DNA of 64,000 bases from Pseudomonas sp. MWU13-2105 (GCF_023242315.1 NZ_JALLIY010000021.1:88866-152865); one strand, 5' to 3'. Shown: positions 26,236-39,044, numbered from the stretch's first letter. Notes: a model not told the origin generated them from the letters alone. Numbers and translations are program-made.

Positions 26236-27492
26236 CTACATGTGCTTGATCAGCGCATCGCCAAAGCCGGAAGACGACACCAGCGTCGCACCGTCCATCA
26301 GACGCTCGAAATCGTAAGTCACGGTTTTCGCGCCGATGGCGCCATTGGTACCCTTGATGATCAGGTCGGCCGCCTCGATCCAGCCCATGTGCCGCAGCAT
26401 CATTTCCGCGGAAAGGATCAGCGAACCGGGGTTGACCTGATCCTTGCCGGCGTACTTGGGCGCGGTACCGTGGGTTGCCTCGAACATTGCCACGGTGTCG
26501 GACAGGTTGGCCCCCGGGGCGATACCGATACCACCGACTTCAGCGGCCAGGGCGTCGGACAAGTAGTCACCATTGAGGTTCAGGGTCGCGATCACGTCGT
26601 ACTCGGCCGGACGCAGCAAAATCTGCTGGAGCATGGCATCGGCGATGGCGTCCTTGACCACCACGTTGCGGCCGGTCTTCGGGTTCTTGAACTGCATCCA
26701 CGGACCGCCGTCGAGCAGGGTCGCGCCGAACTCCTCGGCCGCCACTTCGTAGGCCCATTCCTTGAAGGCGCCCTCGGTGAACTTCATGATGTTGCCTTTG
26801 TGCACGATGGTCAGCGATTTGCGATCGTTATCGACGACATATTGCAGGGCCTTGCGCGCCAGGCGCTGGGTACCCTCTTTCGACACCGGCTTGATACCGA
26901 TCCCGCAGTCCTGGTCGAAACGGATCTTGGTCACGCCCATTTCTTCTTTCAGAAACTTGATGATCTTGGTCGCTTCCGGCGAGCCGGCTTTCCACTCGAT
27001 ACCGGCATAGATGTCTTCGGAATTCTCGCGGAAGATGGTCATGTCGACATCGCCGGGCTTCTTGACCGGGCTCGGTACGCCTTCGAACCAGCGCACCGGA
27101 CGCAGGCAGACATACAGGTCGAGCTGCTGACGCAAGGCCACGTTCAGCGAGCGGATCCCACCACCCACCGGCGTGGTCAGCGGGCCCTTGATGGAGACAA
27201 CATAGTCCTTGACCGCATCCAGGGTTTCCTGGGGCAGCCAGGTATCCTGGTCATAGACCTGGGTGGCTTTCTCGCCGGCGAAGACTTCCATCCAGGAGAT
27301 CTTGCGCTTGCCGCCGTAGGCCTTGTGCACCGCGGCATCGACGACCTTGATCATCACCGGGCTGATATCGACGCCAATACCATCGCCTTCGATGAAGGGG
27401 ATGATCGGGTTGTCAGGAACATTGAGAGAATGGTCTGCATTGACGGTGATTTTGTCGCCGACTGCCGGAACCTGAATCTTCTTGTATCCCAT
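26236..27492 (-). CDS. icd: Isocitrate dehydrogenase, NADP-dependent (dimeric)
   Basis: A 418-residue homodimeric IDH that converts isocitrate to 2-oxoglutarate in the citric acid cycle. Substrate motif RSLNVALRQQLDLYVCLRPV includes Ser115, equivalent to the serine phosphorylated by IDH kinase/phosphatase in E. coli. IFRENSEDIYAGIEW and GNIMKFTEGAFKEWAYE are typical, as is ATHGTAPKYAGKDQVNPGS. The ATG at 27492 has GGAG seven bases upstream; a start four codons earlier is less likely. It is divergent from idh, which encodes the unrelated monomeric enzyme for the same reaction. Confidence 0.97.
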   Translation of the reverse strand: MGYKKIQVPAVGDKITVNADHSLNVPDNPIIPFIEGDGIGVDISPVMIKVVDAAVHKAYGGKRKISWMEVFAGEKATQVYDQDTWLPQETLDAVKDYVVSIKGPLTTPVGGGIRSLNVALRQQLDLYVCLRPVRWFEGVPSPVKKPGDVDMTIFRENSEDIYAGIEWKAGSPEATKIIKFLKEEMGVTKIRFDQDCGIGIKPVSKEGTQRLARKALQYVVDNDRKSLTIVHKGNIMKFTEGAFKEWAYEVAAEEFGATLLDGGPWMQFKNPKTGRNVVVKDAIADAMLQQILLRPAEYDVIATLNLNGDYLSDALAAEVGGIGIAPGANLSDTVAMFEATHGTAPKYAGKDQVNPGSLILSAEMMLRHMGWIEAADLIIKGTNGAIGAKTVTYDFERLMDGATLVSSSGFGDALIKHM

Positions 27493-27988
27493 GTTGAACT
27501 CCATCTATGGATTGAACATCTGGCTGCGTTCGAGCGTACCCCAGGCGCTTGCGCGTGGGAACCTCACACCCGACTCATCTGCCGCGAAAAACAGTGAATT
27601 CGCGGCCTACAAGCTTGAAAGCAAAGGTAAAAGCGCCAAAGTCGAGCACTGCTTGCGACACCTCGCCACAGGGCGCCCTGCGACCTTTAGACCAATGGAC
27701 GAGTGTAGTCGCTTATGAAGCATCGGCGTTTTGCCAGCAACCTATGTATAATCGCGCCGCTGACCATGGAGTCACGACGGCCGACCTCTCTACAACGAGA
27801 CTTTCCGCCTGAAAAAGCCGGGTTGTTATCGCAATCCGACCGCTTGACGCTCGACTGATGCACCCAACATCACCGCGCGCGAAGAAACCTCGACATTCGG
27901 CTCATGGATGACTTTTGAACGAACGCGCTTACCCGGCGCATCTCGAGTTTCTGCGCATGCTTTAGCAAAGAAGAGAGTTAATCCGAAT
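27493..27988. promoter_or_regulatory. Shared divergent region of icd and idh
   Basis: A 496-bp region between two divergent isocitrate dehydrogenase genes. TATAAT at 27747-27752 is a clear -10 candidate directed to idh, which would leave a leader of about 230 bases. No good -35 stands at the usual distance. No full gene was found in this space. Confidence 0.45.
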
Positions 27989-30214
<2,226 letters not shown>

Positions 30215-30230
30215 GCGCTCAGGAAACATC

Positions 30231-30262
30231 ACAAACCCCGGCCCAGTGCCGGGGTTTGTGTT
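30231..30262 (+). terminator. Rho-independent terminator after idh
   Basis: ACAAACCCCGGC pairs with GCCGGGGTTTGT around CCAGT, 16 bp after the idh stop. Confidence 0.9.
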
Positions 30263-30298
30263 TGTGGCCCAAGCATTCATCGCCCCGTGAATACAAAT

Positions 30299-30324
30299 CC
30301 CGTGGGAGCCGGCTCCCACACGGG
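30299..30324. repeat. Compact palindrome related to REP sequences
   Basis: CCCGTGGGAGCCGGCTCCCAC followed by ACGGG: an inverted repeat made of the outer part of a GGGAGCCGGC-type REP with its centre missing. It lies 49 bp upstream of nudJ. Confidence 0.6.
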
Positions 30325-30372
30325 ACCGCGCTAGCCCTATGATGCCCTCATGGTCAAAGAGAGCCCCACCCT

Positions 30373-30819
30373 ATGAAATGGCAACCCCATATCACCGTCG
30401 CCACCGTCGTCGAAGACAACGGTCGTTTCCTGCTGGTCGAAGAGCTGCAAGACGGACAGACGGTCTTCAACCAGCCCGCCGGCCATCTGGACCCCGATGA
30501 AACCCTGATCCAAGCCGCCATCCGTGAAACCCTCGAGGAAACCGGCTGGGACGTCGAACTAACCGGCGTCGTCGGCATCTACCTGTATACCGCCCCGAGC
30601 AACGGCGTGACCTACCAGCGCGTCTGCTTTGCCGGCAAAGCGCTGCAACAGCGCCCGGACTACCCACTCGACCACGGCATCATCGGTCCGCGCTGGCTGA
30701 CCCGCGACGAATTGCTGGCCCTGCGCCCGCAATGGCGCAGCGAGCTGATCATCCGCTGCCTGGACGATTATTTGGCCGGCCCACTGCACAGTCTCGAGCT
30801 GATCCGCCCTTCTCTTTAG
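30373..30819 (+). CDS. nudJ: NUDIX hydrolase, NudJ-like phosphatase
   Basis: A 148-residue NUDIX protein. The Nudix box runs from GHLDPDETLIQAAIRETLEE to TGWDVEL, matching GX5EX7REUXEEXGU closely at residues 37-59. It is preceded by LVEELQDGQTVFNQPAG. In E. coli NudJ hydrolyses nucleoside and thiamine pyrophosphates and lies directly before mnmA-hflD-purB, the same order as here; the symbol rests on this context. It is 60 bp from mnmA. Confidence 0.88.
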   Translation: MKWQPHITVATVVEDNGRFLLVEELQDGQTVFNQPAGHLDPDETLIQAAIRETLEETGWDVELTGVVGIYLYTAPSNGVTYQRVCFAGKALQQRPDYPLDHGIIGPRWLTRDELLALRPQWRSELIIRCLDDYLAGPLHSLELIRPSL

Positions 30820-30879
30820 CCTTGCGGGCCCGGGCCTGTTAGAATCGCGTCCTTTTTCGAAGACACTCATTGAATCCCT

Positions 30880-32013
30880 ATGCGTGATCCAGCTGCCACC
30901 GCCCCAGAAAACCTGCGCGTCATCGTCGGCATGTCCGGCGGCGTAGACTCTTCCGTTTCCGCTGTCCTGCTGATGGAGCAGGGTTACCAGGTGGAAGGCC
31001 TGTTCATGAAGAACTGGGAAGAAGACGACGGAACGGAGTACTGCACCGCCATGGACGACCTGGCGGACGCCCAGGCCGTGTGCGACAAGATCGGTATCAA
31101 GCTGCACACCGCCAACTTCGCCGCCGAATACTGGGACAACGTGTTCGAGCATTTCCTGGCCGAATACAAGGCCGGACGCACACCGAACCCGGACATCCTC
31201 TGCAACCGCGAAATCAAGTTCAAGGCGTTCCTCGACTACGCCCTGATGCTCGGTGCCGACCTGATCGCCACCGGCCACTACGTGCGCCGCCGCGACATCG
31301 ACGGCCGCACCGAACTGCTCAAGGGCCTGGACCCGAACAAGGACCAGAGTTACTTCCTCCACGCCGTCGGCGGCGAGCAGATCGCCAAGACCCTGTTCCC
31401 CGTCGGCGAACTGGAAAAGCCCGCCGTGCGCGCCATTGCCGAGAAACACGAACTGGCCACGGCGAAGAAAAAAGACTCCACCGGTATCTGCTTTATCGGT
31501 GAACGGCGCTTCAGCGACTTCCTCAAGCAGTACCTGCCGGCCCAGCCGGGCGAGATCAAGACCACCGAAGGCGAAGTCATCGGCCGTCACCACGGCCTGA
31601 TGTACCACACCATCGGCCAGCGCCAGGGCCTCGGCATCGGCGGCCTGAAGGACGCCGGTGACGAGCCGTGGTACGTGCTGCTCAAGGACCTGGAACACAA
31701 CGAACTGATCGTCGGCCAGGGCAACGAGCACCCATGGCTGTTTTCCCGCGCCCTGCTCGCCTCCGAGATCTACTGGGTCAACCCGGTGGACCTGAGCGTG
31801 CCGCGCAAGCTGACGGCCAAGGTGCGTTATCGCCAAAGCGACCAGTCCTGCAGCCTGGAACAGACCGAAAACGGCTATCGCGCCGTGTTCGACGAGCCGC
31901 AGCGCGCGGTGACCCCCGGGCAATCGGTGGTGTTCTACGACGGAGAGGTCTGCCTCGGCGGCGGCGTGATCGAAGTCGCCGAGCCCTGGACCTTCAAGGA
32001 CCAGCGCCCATGA
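30880..32013 (+). CDS. mnmA: tRNA-specific 2-thiouridylase MnmA
   Basis: A 377-residue ATP-dependent enzyme that places sulfur on U34 of tRNA-Lys, -Glu and -Gln, using sulfur delivered by TusE (encoded at 9447). The PP-loop SGGVDSS is at about 19-25. The two catalytic cysteines lie in NPDILCNREIKF and STGICFIGERRF. The C-terminal beta-barrel has HHGLMYHTIGQRQGLGIGG. It overlaps hflD by four bases (ATGA). Confidence 0.97.
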   Translation: MRDPAATAPENLRVIVGMSGGVDSSVSAVLLMEQGYQVEGLFMKNWEEDDGTEYCTAMDDLADAQAVCDKIGIKLHTANFAAEYWDNVFEHFLAEYKAGRTPNPDILCNREIKFKAFLDYALMLGADLIATGHYVRRRDIDGRTELLKGLDPNKDQSYFLHAVGGEQIAKTLFPVGELEKPAVRAIAEKHELATAKKKDSTGICFIGERRFSDFLKQYLPAQPGEIKTTEGEVIGRHHGLMYHTIGQRQGLGIGGLKDAGDEPWYVLLKDLEHNELIVGQGNEHPWLFSRALLASEIYWVNPVDLSVPRKLTAKVRYRQSDQSCSLEQTENGYRAVFDEPQRAVTPGQSVVFYDGEVCLGGGVIEVAEPWTFKDQRP

Positions 32014-32633
32014 GCCCGACCCAGGAGCAACTGACGGCACTGGGCGGTGTATTTCTCGCCGCGGTGCTGGTGGACAAGATCGCCAAGAGCGGCCAGTCCA
32101 GCGAGGCCGGCCTGAGTTGCATGCTCGGCAGCCTGCTGGTGCGCGACCCCAAGGACACCCTGGAAGTCTACGGTGGCGACGATATCCAGCTGCGCGACGG
32201 CTACCGCGCCCTGATCGGCGCCCTCGAGCGCGATCCCAGTGCCCTGCAACGCGAGCCGCTGCGTTATGCCCTGTCGATGCTCGGCCTCGAACGCCAGCTG
32301 GCCAAGCGTGACGACTTGCTCGAGATCATCGGCAAGCGCCTGCCGCAGATCCAGGCGCAGGTCGAGCATTTCGGCCCCGCCCACGAAAACGTCGTGGCCG
32401 CCTGCGGCGCCCTTTACCAGGACACCCTGAGCACCCTGCGCCAGCGCATCCAGGTGCACGGCGACATGCGCAACCTACAGCAACCGAGCAACGCCTCGAA
32501 GATCCGCGCCCTGCTGCTGGCCGGTATCCGCTCGGCACGCCTGTGGCGGCAACTGGGCGGCCATCGCTGGCAACTGGTGGTCAGCCGGCGCAAGCTGCTC
32601 AAAGAACTCTATCCGTTGATGCACAGCGCCTAG
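32010..32633 (+). CDS. hflD: High frequency lysogenization protein HflD homologue
   Basis: A 207-residue, mostly helical protein with the conserved segments LAAVLVDKIAKSG, LGSLLVRDPKDTLEVYGG and IRALLLAGIRSARLWRQLGG. In E. coli HflD associates with the membrane and sequesters phage lambda CII; its housekeeping role is unclear. It is translationally coupled to mnmA and followed by purB at 112 bp, the common gammaproteobacterial order. Confidence 0.94.
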   Translation: MSPTQEQLTALGGVFLAAVLVDKIAKSGQSSEAGLSCMLGSLLVRDPKDTLEVYGGDDIQLRDGYRALIGALERDPSALQREPLRYALSMLGLERQLAKRDDLLEIIGKRLPQIQAQVEHFGPAHENVVAACGALYQDTLSTLRQRIQVHGDMRNLQQPSNASKIRALLLAGIRSARLWRQLGGHRWQLVVSRRKLLKELYPLMHSA

Positions 32634-32745
32634 GCACTGTTATCCGCGAAAAGCGCAAGACGCCGGTCGGTTGGCAACAGCCCGGCGGTTATTTTCATGT
32701 ATGATACGCGCCCCATTTCGTTGCCCGACTGTCCGAGAACACCCC

Positions 32746-34116
32746 ATGCAGCTTTCTTCGCTCACTGCGGTTTCCCCTGTTGACGGCCGCTACGCCGGCA
32801 AAACCCAGGCCCTGCGCCCTATTTTCAGTGAATACGGGCTGATCCGTGCACGCGTGCTGGTGGAAGTGCGCTGGCTCCAGCGCCTGGCCGCCCACGCCCA
32901 GATCAGCGAAGTTCCGGCGTTTTCCGCCGAAGCCAACGCGGTACTGAACAGCCTCGCCGAAAACTTCTCCCTGGAACACGCCGAGCGTGTGAAGGAGATC
33001 GAGCGCACCACCAACCACGACGTCAAGGCCATTGAGTACCTGCTCAAGGAACAGGCCGCCAAGCTGCCCGAGCTGGCCAACGTCAGCGAATTCATCCACT
33101 TCGCCTGCACCAGCGAGGACATCAACAACCTGTCCCACGCCCTGATGCTGCGCGAAGGCCGTGACGACGTGCTGCTGCCGCTGATGCGCCAGATCGCCGA
33201 AGCCATCCGCGAACTGGCCCACCGTTTCGCCAGCGTGCCGATGCTCTCGCGCACCCACGGCCAGCCGGCCTCGCCGACCACCCTGGGCAAGGAACTGGCG
33301 AACGTCGTCTACCGCCTGGAGCGCCAGATCACCCAGGTCGCCGGCGTGCCGCTGCTGGGCAAGATCAACGGCGCCGTGGGCAACTACAACGCGCACCTGT
33401 CGGCCTATCCGCAGATCGACTGGGAAGCCAACGCCCGCGCCTTCATCGAAGACGAACTGGGCCTGGGCTTCAACCCCTACACCACCCAGATCGAGCCGCA
33501 CGACTACATCGCCGAGCTGTTCGATGCGATCGCGCGTTTCAACACCATCCTGATCGACTTCGACCGCGACATCTGGGGCTACATCTCCCTGGGTTACTTC
33601 AAGCAGCGCACCATTGCCGGCGAAATCGGTTCCTCGACCATGCCGCACAAGGTCAACCCGATCGACTTCGAGAATTCCGAAGGCAACCTGGGTATTGCCA
33701 ACGCACTGTTCCAGCACCTGGCCAGCAAGCTGCCGATCTCCCGCTGGCAGCGCGACCTGACCGACTCCACCGTGCTGCGCAACCTCGGTGTCGGCTTCGC
33801 CCATAGCGTCATCGCTTACGAAGCCAGCCTCAAGGGCATCAGCAAGCTGGAGCTCAACGAGCAGAAAATCGCCGCCGACCTGGACGCCTGCTGGGAAGTC
33901 CTGGCCGAGCCGATCCAGACCGTCATGCGCCGCTACAACATCGAAAACCCGTACGAAAAGCTGAAAGAACTGACCCGCGGCAAGGGCATCAGCCCCGAAG
34001 CGCTGCAGACTTTCATCGACGGTCTCGAGATGCCCGCAGAGGCCAAGGCCGAGCTGAAAAAGCTTACCCCGGCCAACTACATCGGCAACGCCGTGGCCCA
34101 GGCCCAGCGTATCTGA
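32746..34116 (+). CDS. purB: Adenylosuccinate lyase
   Basis: A 456-residue fumarase-superfamily enzyme acting twice in purine synthesis (SAICAR and adenylosuccinate cleavage). It begins MQLSSLTAVSPVDGRYAGKT. Superfamily signature: GSSTMPHKVNPIDFENSEGN, with catalytic residues also in TTNHDVKAIEY and SRTHGQPASPTTLGKEL. An upstream in-frame extension to 32671 is unlike the family. A strong terminator follows. Confidence 0.97.
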   Translation: MQLSSLTAVSPVDGRYAGKTQALRPIFSEYGLIRARVLVEVRWLQRLAAHAQISEVPAFSAEANAVLNSLAENFSLEHAERVKEIERTTNHDVKAIEYLLKEQAAKLPELANVSEFIHFACTSEDINNLSHALMLREGRDDVLLPLMRQIAEAIRELAHRFASVPMLSRTHGQPASPTTLGKELANVVYRLERQITQVAGVPLLGKINGAVGNYNAHLSAYPQIDWEANARAFIEDELGLGFNPYTTQIEPHDYIAELFDAIARFNTILIDFDRDIWGYISLGYFKQRTIAGEIGSSTMPHKVNPIDFENSEGNLGIANALFQHLASKLPISRWQRDLTDSTVLRNLGVGFAHSVIAYEASLKGISKLELNEQKIAADLDACWEVLAEPIQTVMRRYNIENPYEKLKELTRGKGISPEALQTFIDGLEMPAEAKAELKKLTPANYIGNAVAQAQRI

Positions 34117-34136
34117 TCGCACCGTACCCGCTCTGA

Positions 34137-34162
34137 ACGCCCGGCTGAGCCGGGCGTTTTTA
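34137..34162 (+). terminator. Rho-independent terminator after purB
   Basis: ACGCCCGGCTGAGCCGGGCGT followed by TTTTT, 20 bp after the purB stop. Confidence 0.93.
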
Positions 34163-34200
34163 TTCCAGTCTGAAAAATACGTTTTTTCAATAGGTTACAC

Positions 34201-35367
34201 ATGAATCCTGATACTCCTCTGCAACTTCTGGGCGGCCTCACCGCCCGGGAATTCCTGCGCGACTACTGGCAGAAAAAACCGCTGCTGGTCCGTCAGGCCA
34301 TTCCGGATTTCGAAAGCCCGATCGACGCCGATGAACTGGCCGGCCTGGCCCTCGAAGAAGAAGTCGAATCGCGACTGATCATCGAGCACGGCGAGCGCCC
34401 CTGGGAACTGCGCCGCGGCCCGTTCGCCGAAGACGCCTTCAGCCAACTGCCGGAACGCGACTGGACCTTGCTGGTGCAGGCCGTGGACCAGTTCGTCCCG
34501 GAAGTCGCCGAACTGCTGGAGCACTTCCGCTTCCTGCCGAGCTGGCGCATCGACGACGTGATGATCAGTTTTGCCGCGCCCGGTGGCAGCGTCGGTCCGC
34601 ACTTCGACAACTACGATGTGTTCCTGCTCCAGGGCCACGGCAAGCGCAACTGGAAAATCGGCCAGATGTGCGATTCCACCAGCCCGCTACTGGAACATGC
34701 CGACCTGCGCATCCTTGCCGGCTTCGAGGAAACCGCCGAGTGGACCCTGGAACCCGGCGACATGCTTTACCTGCCGCCGCGCCTGGCCCACTGCGGCGTA
34801 GCCGTGGACGACTGCATGACCTATTCGGTGGGCTTCCGAGCGCCGAGCGCCGCTGAAGTACTGACCCACTTCACCGACTTCCTCGCCCAGTTCCTCCCGG
34901 ACGAAGACCGCTACACCGATGCCGACGCGCAACCGGTGGCCGATCCGCACCAGATCCAGCACGACGCCCTCGACCGCCTGAAAAGCCTGCTGGCCGAGCA
35001 CATGAGCGACGAGCGCCTGCTGCTGACCTGGTTCGGCCAGTTCATGACCGAACCGCGTTATCCGGAATTGGTGGTGGGCCCGGAACTCGAAGAAGAAGAC
35101 CTGCTTGATGGCCTGCAACAGGGTGCGATACTGATCCGCAACCCGAGCGCGCGCATGGCCTGGTCCGAAGTCGACGACGACCTGCTGCTGTTCGCCAGCG
35201 GGCAGAGCCGCCTGCTGCCGGGCAAACTGCGCGAGCTGTTGAAAATGATCTGTGCGGCCGACGCCCTGCACGCGGATAATCTGGCGCCATGGTTGGCCGA
35301 TGAAGATGGCCGCGGCCTGCTGTGCCAGCTGGTCAAACAAGGGAGCCTGGGATTTGCCGATGAATAG
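34201..35367 (+). CDS. roxA: Ribosomal protein uL16 arginine hydroxylase (JmjC-type)
   Basis: A 388-residue 2-oxoglutarate/Fe(II) oxygenase of the RoxA/YcfD family that hydroxylates an arginine of ribosomal protein L16. The facial triad is visible: the HxD motif GPHFDNYDVFLLQ (His134, Asp136) and the distal His197 in LPPRLAHCGVAV. The C-terminal winged-helix domain follows after about residue 260. The last codons overlap the next gene by eight bases, so the acetyltransferase is cotranscribed. Confidence 0.93.
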   Translation: MNPDTPLQLLGGLTAREFLRDYWQKKPLLVRQAIPDFESPIDADELAGLALEEEVESRLIIEHGERPWELRRGPFAEDAFSQLPERDWTLLVQAVDQFVPEVAELLEHFRFLPSWRIDDVMISFAAPGGSVGPHFDNYDVFLLQGHGKRNWKIGQMCDSTSPLLEHADLRILAGFEETAEWTLEPGDMLYLPPRLAHCGVAVDDCMTYSVGFRAPSAAEVLTHFTDFLAQFLPDEDRYTDADAQPVADPHQIQHDALDRLKSLLAEHMSDERLLLTWFGQFMTEPRYPELVVGPELEEEDLLDGLQQGAILIRNPSARMAWSEVDDDLLLFASGQSRLLPGKLRELLKMICAADALHADNLAPWLADEDGRGLLCQLVKQGSLGFADE

Positions 35368-35785
35368 AATTCACGTACGTGTCGCGGACTGGCAAAAGGA
35401 TAACGCCGAGATTCGGCGCATTCGTGAGTCAGTGTTCATCGCCGAGCAGTCGGTTCCGCCGGAACTGGAGTGGGACGCCGATGACAGCGGTGCCGTGCAT
35501 TTCCTGGCCTTCGAGGGGGATTTCCCGATCGGCACCGCCCGGCTGTTGCCGGACGGTCATATCGGTCGGGTCTCGGTCCTCAAGGACTGGCGCGGGCTGA
35601 AGGTCGGCGACGCACTGATGCAGGCGGTGATCGGCGAGGCCGAGAAGCGCGGCCTCAAGCAACAGATGCTCAGCGCCCAGGTCCAGGCGACCCGGTTCTA
35701 TGAGCGCCTGGGCTTCAGCATTGTCAGCGAGGAGTTTCTCGAAGCCGGGATTCCCCACGTGGACATGGTGCGCGGCTCGGTTTAA
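35360..35785 (+). CDS. GNAT-family N-acetyltransferase
   Basis: A 141-residue acetyltransferase with the acetyl-CoA-binding motif RVSVLKDWRGLKVGDALMQA and the GNAT C-terminal signature QVQATRFYERLGF. The family with EQSVPPELEWDADDSGAVHF is close to ElaA-like and YjcF-like proteins of unknown substrate. It overlaps roxA by eight bases; coupling with a ribosomal hydroxylase is suggestive but its target is unknown. Confidence 0.9.
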   Translation: MNRIHVRVADWQKDNAEIRRIRESVFIAEQSVPPELEWDADDSGAVHFLAFEGDFPIGTARLLPDGHIGRVSVLKDWRGLKVGDALMQAVIGEAEKRGLKQQMLSAQVQATRFYERLGFSIVSEEFLEAGIPHVDMVRGSV

Positions 35786-35808
35786 AAGCCGGCACTGCTG
35801 CGCAGCCA

Positions 35809-35899
35809 TTCGCGGGCAAGCTCCGCTCCCACAGGTTTTGCGTCACGCACAAAGCTTGTGGCTGCTCTCAATCCCGTGGGAGCGGAGCTTGCCCGCGAA
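35809..35899. repeat. REPIN of the GCGGGCAAGCTCCGCTCCC type
   Basis: TTCGCGGGCAAGCTCCGCTC at 35809 and its inverted copy ending at 35899 (GAGCGGAGCTTGCCCGCGAA), with about 43 bp between. It lies between the acetyltransferase and the secretin-like gene. Confidence 0.87.
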
Positions 35900-36042
35900 G
35901 GCGCCAACAAGAACACCTCAAGACGCCCCGCCATCCCCCGATGCCGGGGCGTTTTGCCGTGCGCGATTCAACTTGACCCACCAACAGCCGAGAAACTGTC
36001 AAACTCAACGCATTGCTTAAGTCCAACGCGGAGATAACGGAC

Positions 36043-36843
36043 ATGTCCCTACGTACCCTGCTCACCGGCCTGCTACTGACCTGCACGCTCAGCGCCCAGG
36101 CCGCCACCGAAATCATCCCCCTGAACTACCGCACCAGCGCCGACCTGCTACCCGTGGCCCAGGACTTTCTCGGCAAGGACGGCAAGGCCAGCGCCTACCA
36201 GAACCAACTGATCGTCAATGCCGAACCGGCCAAGATCAAGGAACTGCGCGACTTCCTCGGGCAGCTCGACACCCCCGCCAGGCGCCTGCTGATCAGCGTC
36301 GACACCAGTGAAAACAACGACCAGAACAGCCAGGGCTATAGCGTCAATGGCCAGAGCCAGACCCGCATCATCAACTACGGCACCGCCAGTCGCGACGGCG
36401 GCATCCAGCAGGTGCAGACCGTCGAAGGCACCCCGGCGCTGATCCAGGTCGGCCAGAGCGTACCGCTGACCACCGCCATCAGCACCAACCAGTCCTTCGG
36501 TAACGGCTCGAACCAGAATCAGAACCCCAACCAACAGCCCCTGACGCAGATACAGAGCCAGTACCGCAACGTGACCCAGGGCTTCTACGTCACCGCCAGC
36601 GTCACCGGCGACATCGTCCACCTGTCCATCAGTACCAATCGTGACCGGATCAGCCAGGAGCGTCAGGATGTAGTGAACGTGCAAAGCACCGACACAACCG
36701 TCAGCGGACGCCTGGGCGAGTGGATCACCCTGGCCGGCGTCAATGGCCAGAGCCAGGCCGACAGGCAGGCGCTAACCCGCAGCTACTCGACCTCCGGGCG
36801 TAACGACATGACTTTGCGGGTGAAAGTCGACAGCTTGGACTAA
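36043..36843 (+). CDS. Secretin-like periplasmic protein, orphan
   Basis: A 266-residue protein with a signal peptide ending SAQA. The mature part opens with a secretin N1-like domain: TEIIPLNYRTSADLLPVAQD, then QNQLIVNAEPAKIKELRDFL and GQLDTPARRLLISVD, the pattern seen in GspD and PilQ. A Gln/Asn/Ser-rich middle follows (residues about 90-175), then a beta-rich C-terminal part (GFYVTASVTGDIVHLSI; NDMTLRVKVDSLD) that resembles the start of a secretin domain but is too short to make an outer-membrane pore. No pilus or secretion genes are nearby. I assign it as a secretin-related periplasmic protein of unknown role. Confidence 0.8.
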   Translation: MSLRTLLTGLLLTCTLSAQAATEIIPLNYRTSADLLPVAQDFLGKDGKASAYQNQLIVNAEPAKIKELRDFLGQLDTPARRLLISVDTSENNDQNSQGYSVNGQSQTRIINYGTASRDGGIQQVQTVEGTPALIQVGQSVPLTTAISTNQSFGNGSNQNQNPNQQPLTQIQSQYRNVTQGFYVTASVTGDIVHLSISTNRDRISQERQDVVNVQSTDTTVSGRLGEWITLAGVNGQSQADRQALTRSYSTSGRNDMTLRVKVDSLD

Positions 36844-37347
36844 AGCACCGGAAACTGACCGGCAAGTCGTATTAGACTAAAGATGTAGTGCTATAAAAAA
36901 AGCACTACAAAACGTTTGACGAGCCAAAAAACCGAAGGCATGATGGCCTCGCTCCCGCTAATCAGGGGCCCTGGCAAGGGCCTTCGGATCGCCGCTCTGA
37001 CCTACCCACCCGAGCCGATTCGTGTCTGTACCGCCCACAAGGCGCGTTTGACGAGGTTGCGACTGGAACGAAGTTGTCCCGAGGGACGGAAGCGTAATTA
37101 GGTAGATCGGCAAGACCCCTGAAGTCCGCATGAAGGCCCACGACGCCCCAATGCGCCCGACGGCTCGCCCTTACCTCGCTCACTTCCCCCTTGAGCCCAT
37201 CGTTCAATCGTCGCCTTCCCCGCCAGACCGTACCTGAATGCCTAAGCTTCTGGTCAGCGAGCAGCCGTTTTGTCCAAGCCCCCGGCTTGTGCAATCGGCG
37301 GAGCACGGAACTTTCCACCCAAGACCTATGCGACGAGGTTTATCTCC
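36844..37347 (+). promoter_or_regulatory. Long upstream region of aceA
   Basis: A 504-bp region without a supported gene. After the inverted repeat at 36884 it contains a stretch around 37040-37110 with a small GTCCCGAGGGAC hairpin (37076-37087). No consensus promoter was identified with confidence. It probably holds the promoter and leader of aceA, which is expected to respond to acetate or fatty-acid growth. Confidence 0.4.
36884..36909. repeat. Inverted repeat with an A-rich loop
   Basis: TGTAGTGCT and AGCACTACA form a perfect 9-bp stem around ATAAAAAA, 40 bp after the secretin-like gene. Read on the minus strand the loop is T-rich. It may be a transcript end or an operator; there is no T-run after the stem on the plus strand. 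Confidence 0.45.
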
Positions 37348-38673
<1,326 letters not shown>

Positions 38674-38736
38674 GTACGCTGCGAGCAAGCGGCCATTCCA
38701 GAGCGAAGCAGAACTAACTGGAATGCCTGGAAAACT

Positions 38737-38766
38737 GACGCCCCGACTGGTTCGGGGCGTTTTTTT
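38737..38766 (+). terminator. Rho-independent terminator after aceA
   Basis: ACGCCCCGACTGGTTCGGGGCGT followed by seven T residues. Confidence 0.93.
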
Positions 38767-38796
38767 GCGTGTCGCCTACAGACTCGCCACCGCACT

Positions 38797-38882
38797 TTGT
38801 AGGAGCAGGGCTTGCCCGCGAAGTCAGCCGGATGAGCGGCACGGGACTCAGGGGCCTCTTCGCGGGCAAGCCCTGCTCCTAC
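38797..38882. repeat. REPIN of the GGAGCAGGGCTTGCCCGCGAA type
   Basis: The left end TGTAGGAGCAGGGCTTGCCC runs on GCGAA and is mirrored exactly at the right end (TTCGCGGGCAAGCCCTGCTC, then CTACA). The 36-bp centre is not conserved with the other elements. Confidence 0.9.
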
Positions 38883-39044
38883 AGGAATGCGTTCAACCGT
38901 GACAGTGCAAAACATTGATCCAGACCAGTATCGATTGCGACAAAAAACGCTAAAACGACGCGCGACGCAACTTTCATCCCGCGCTCGGTTAAAGCCACTA
39001 CACTTCCCGTCGCAGCCGGCAACAAGCATTGGACCAACCTAGAT

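Noticed and set aside
36916..37101. Open frame of 61 codons upstream of aceA
   Set aside because: No ribosome-binding site and arginine-rich, chance-like sequence.
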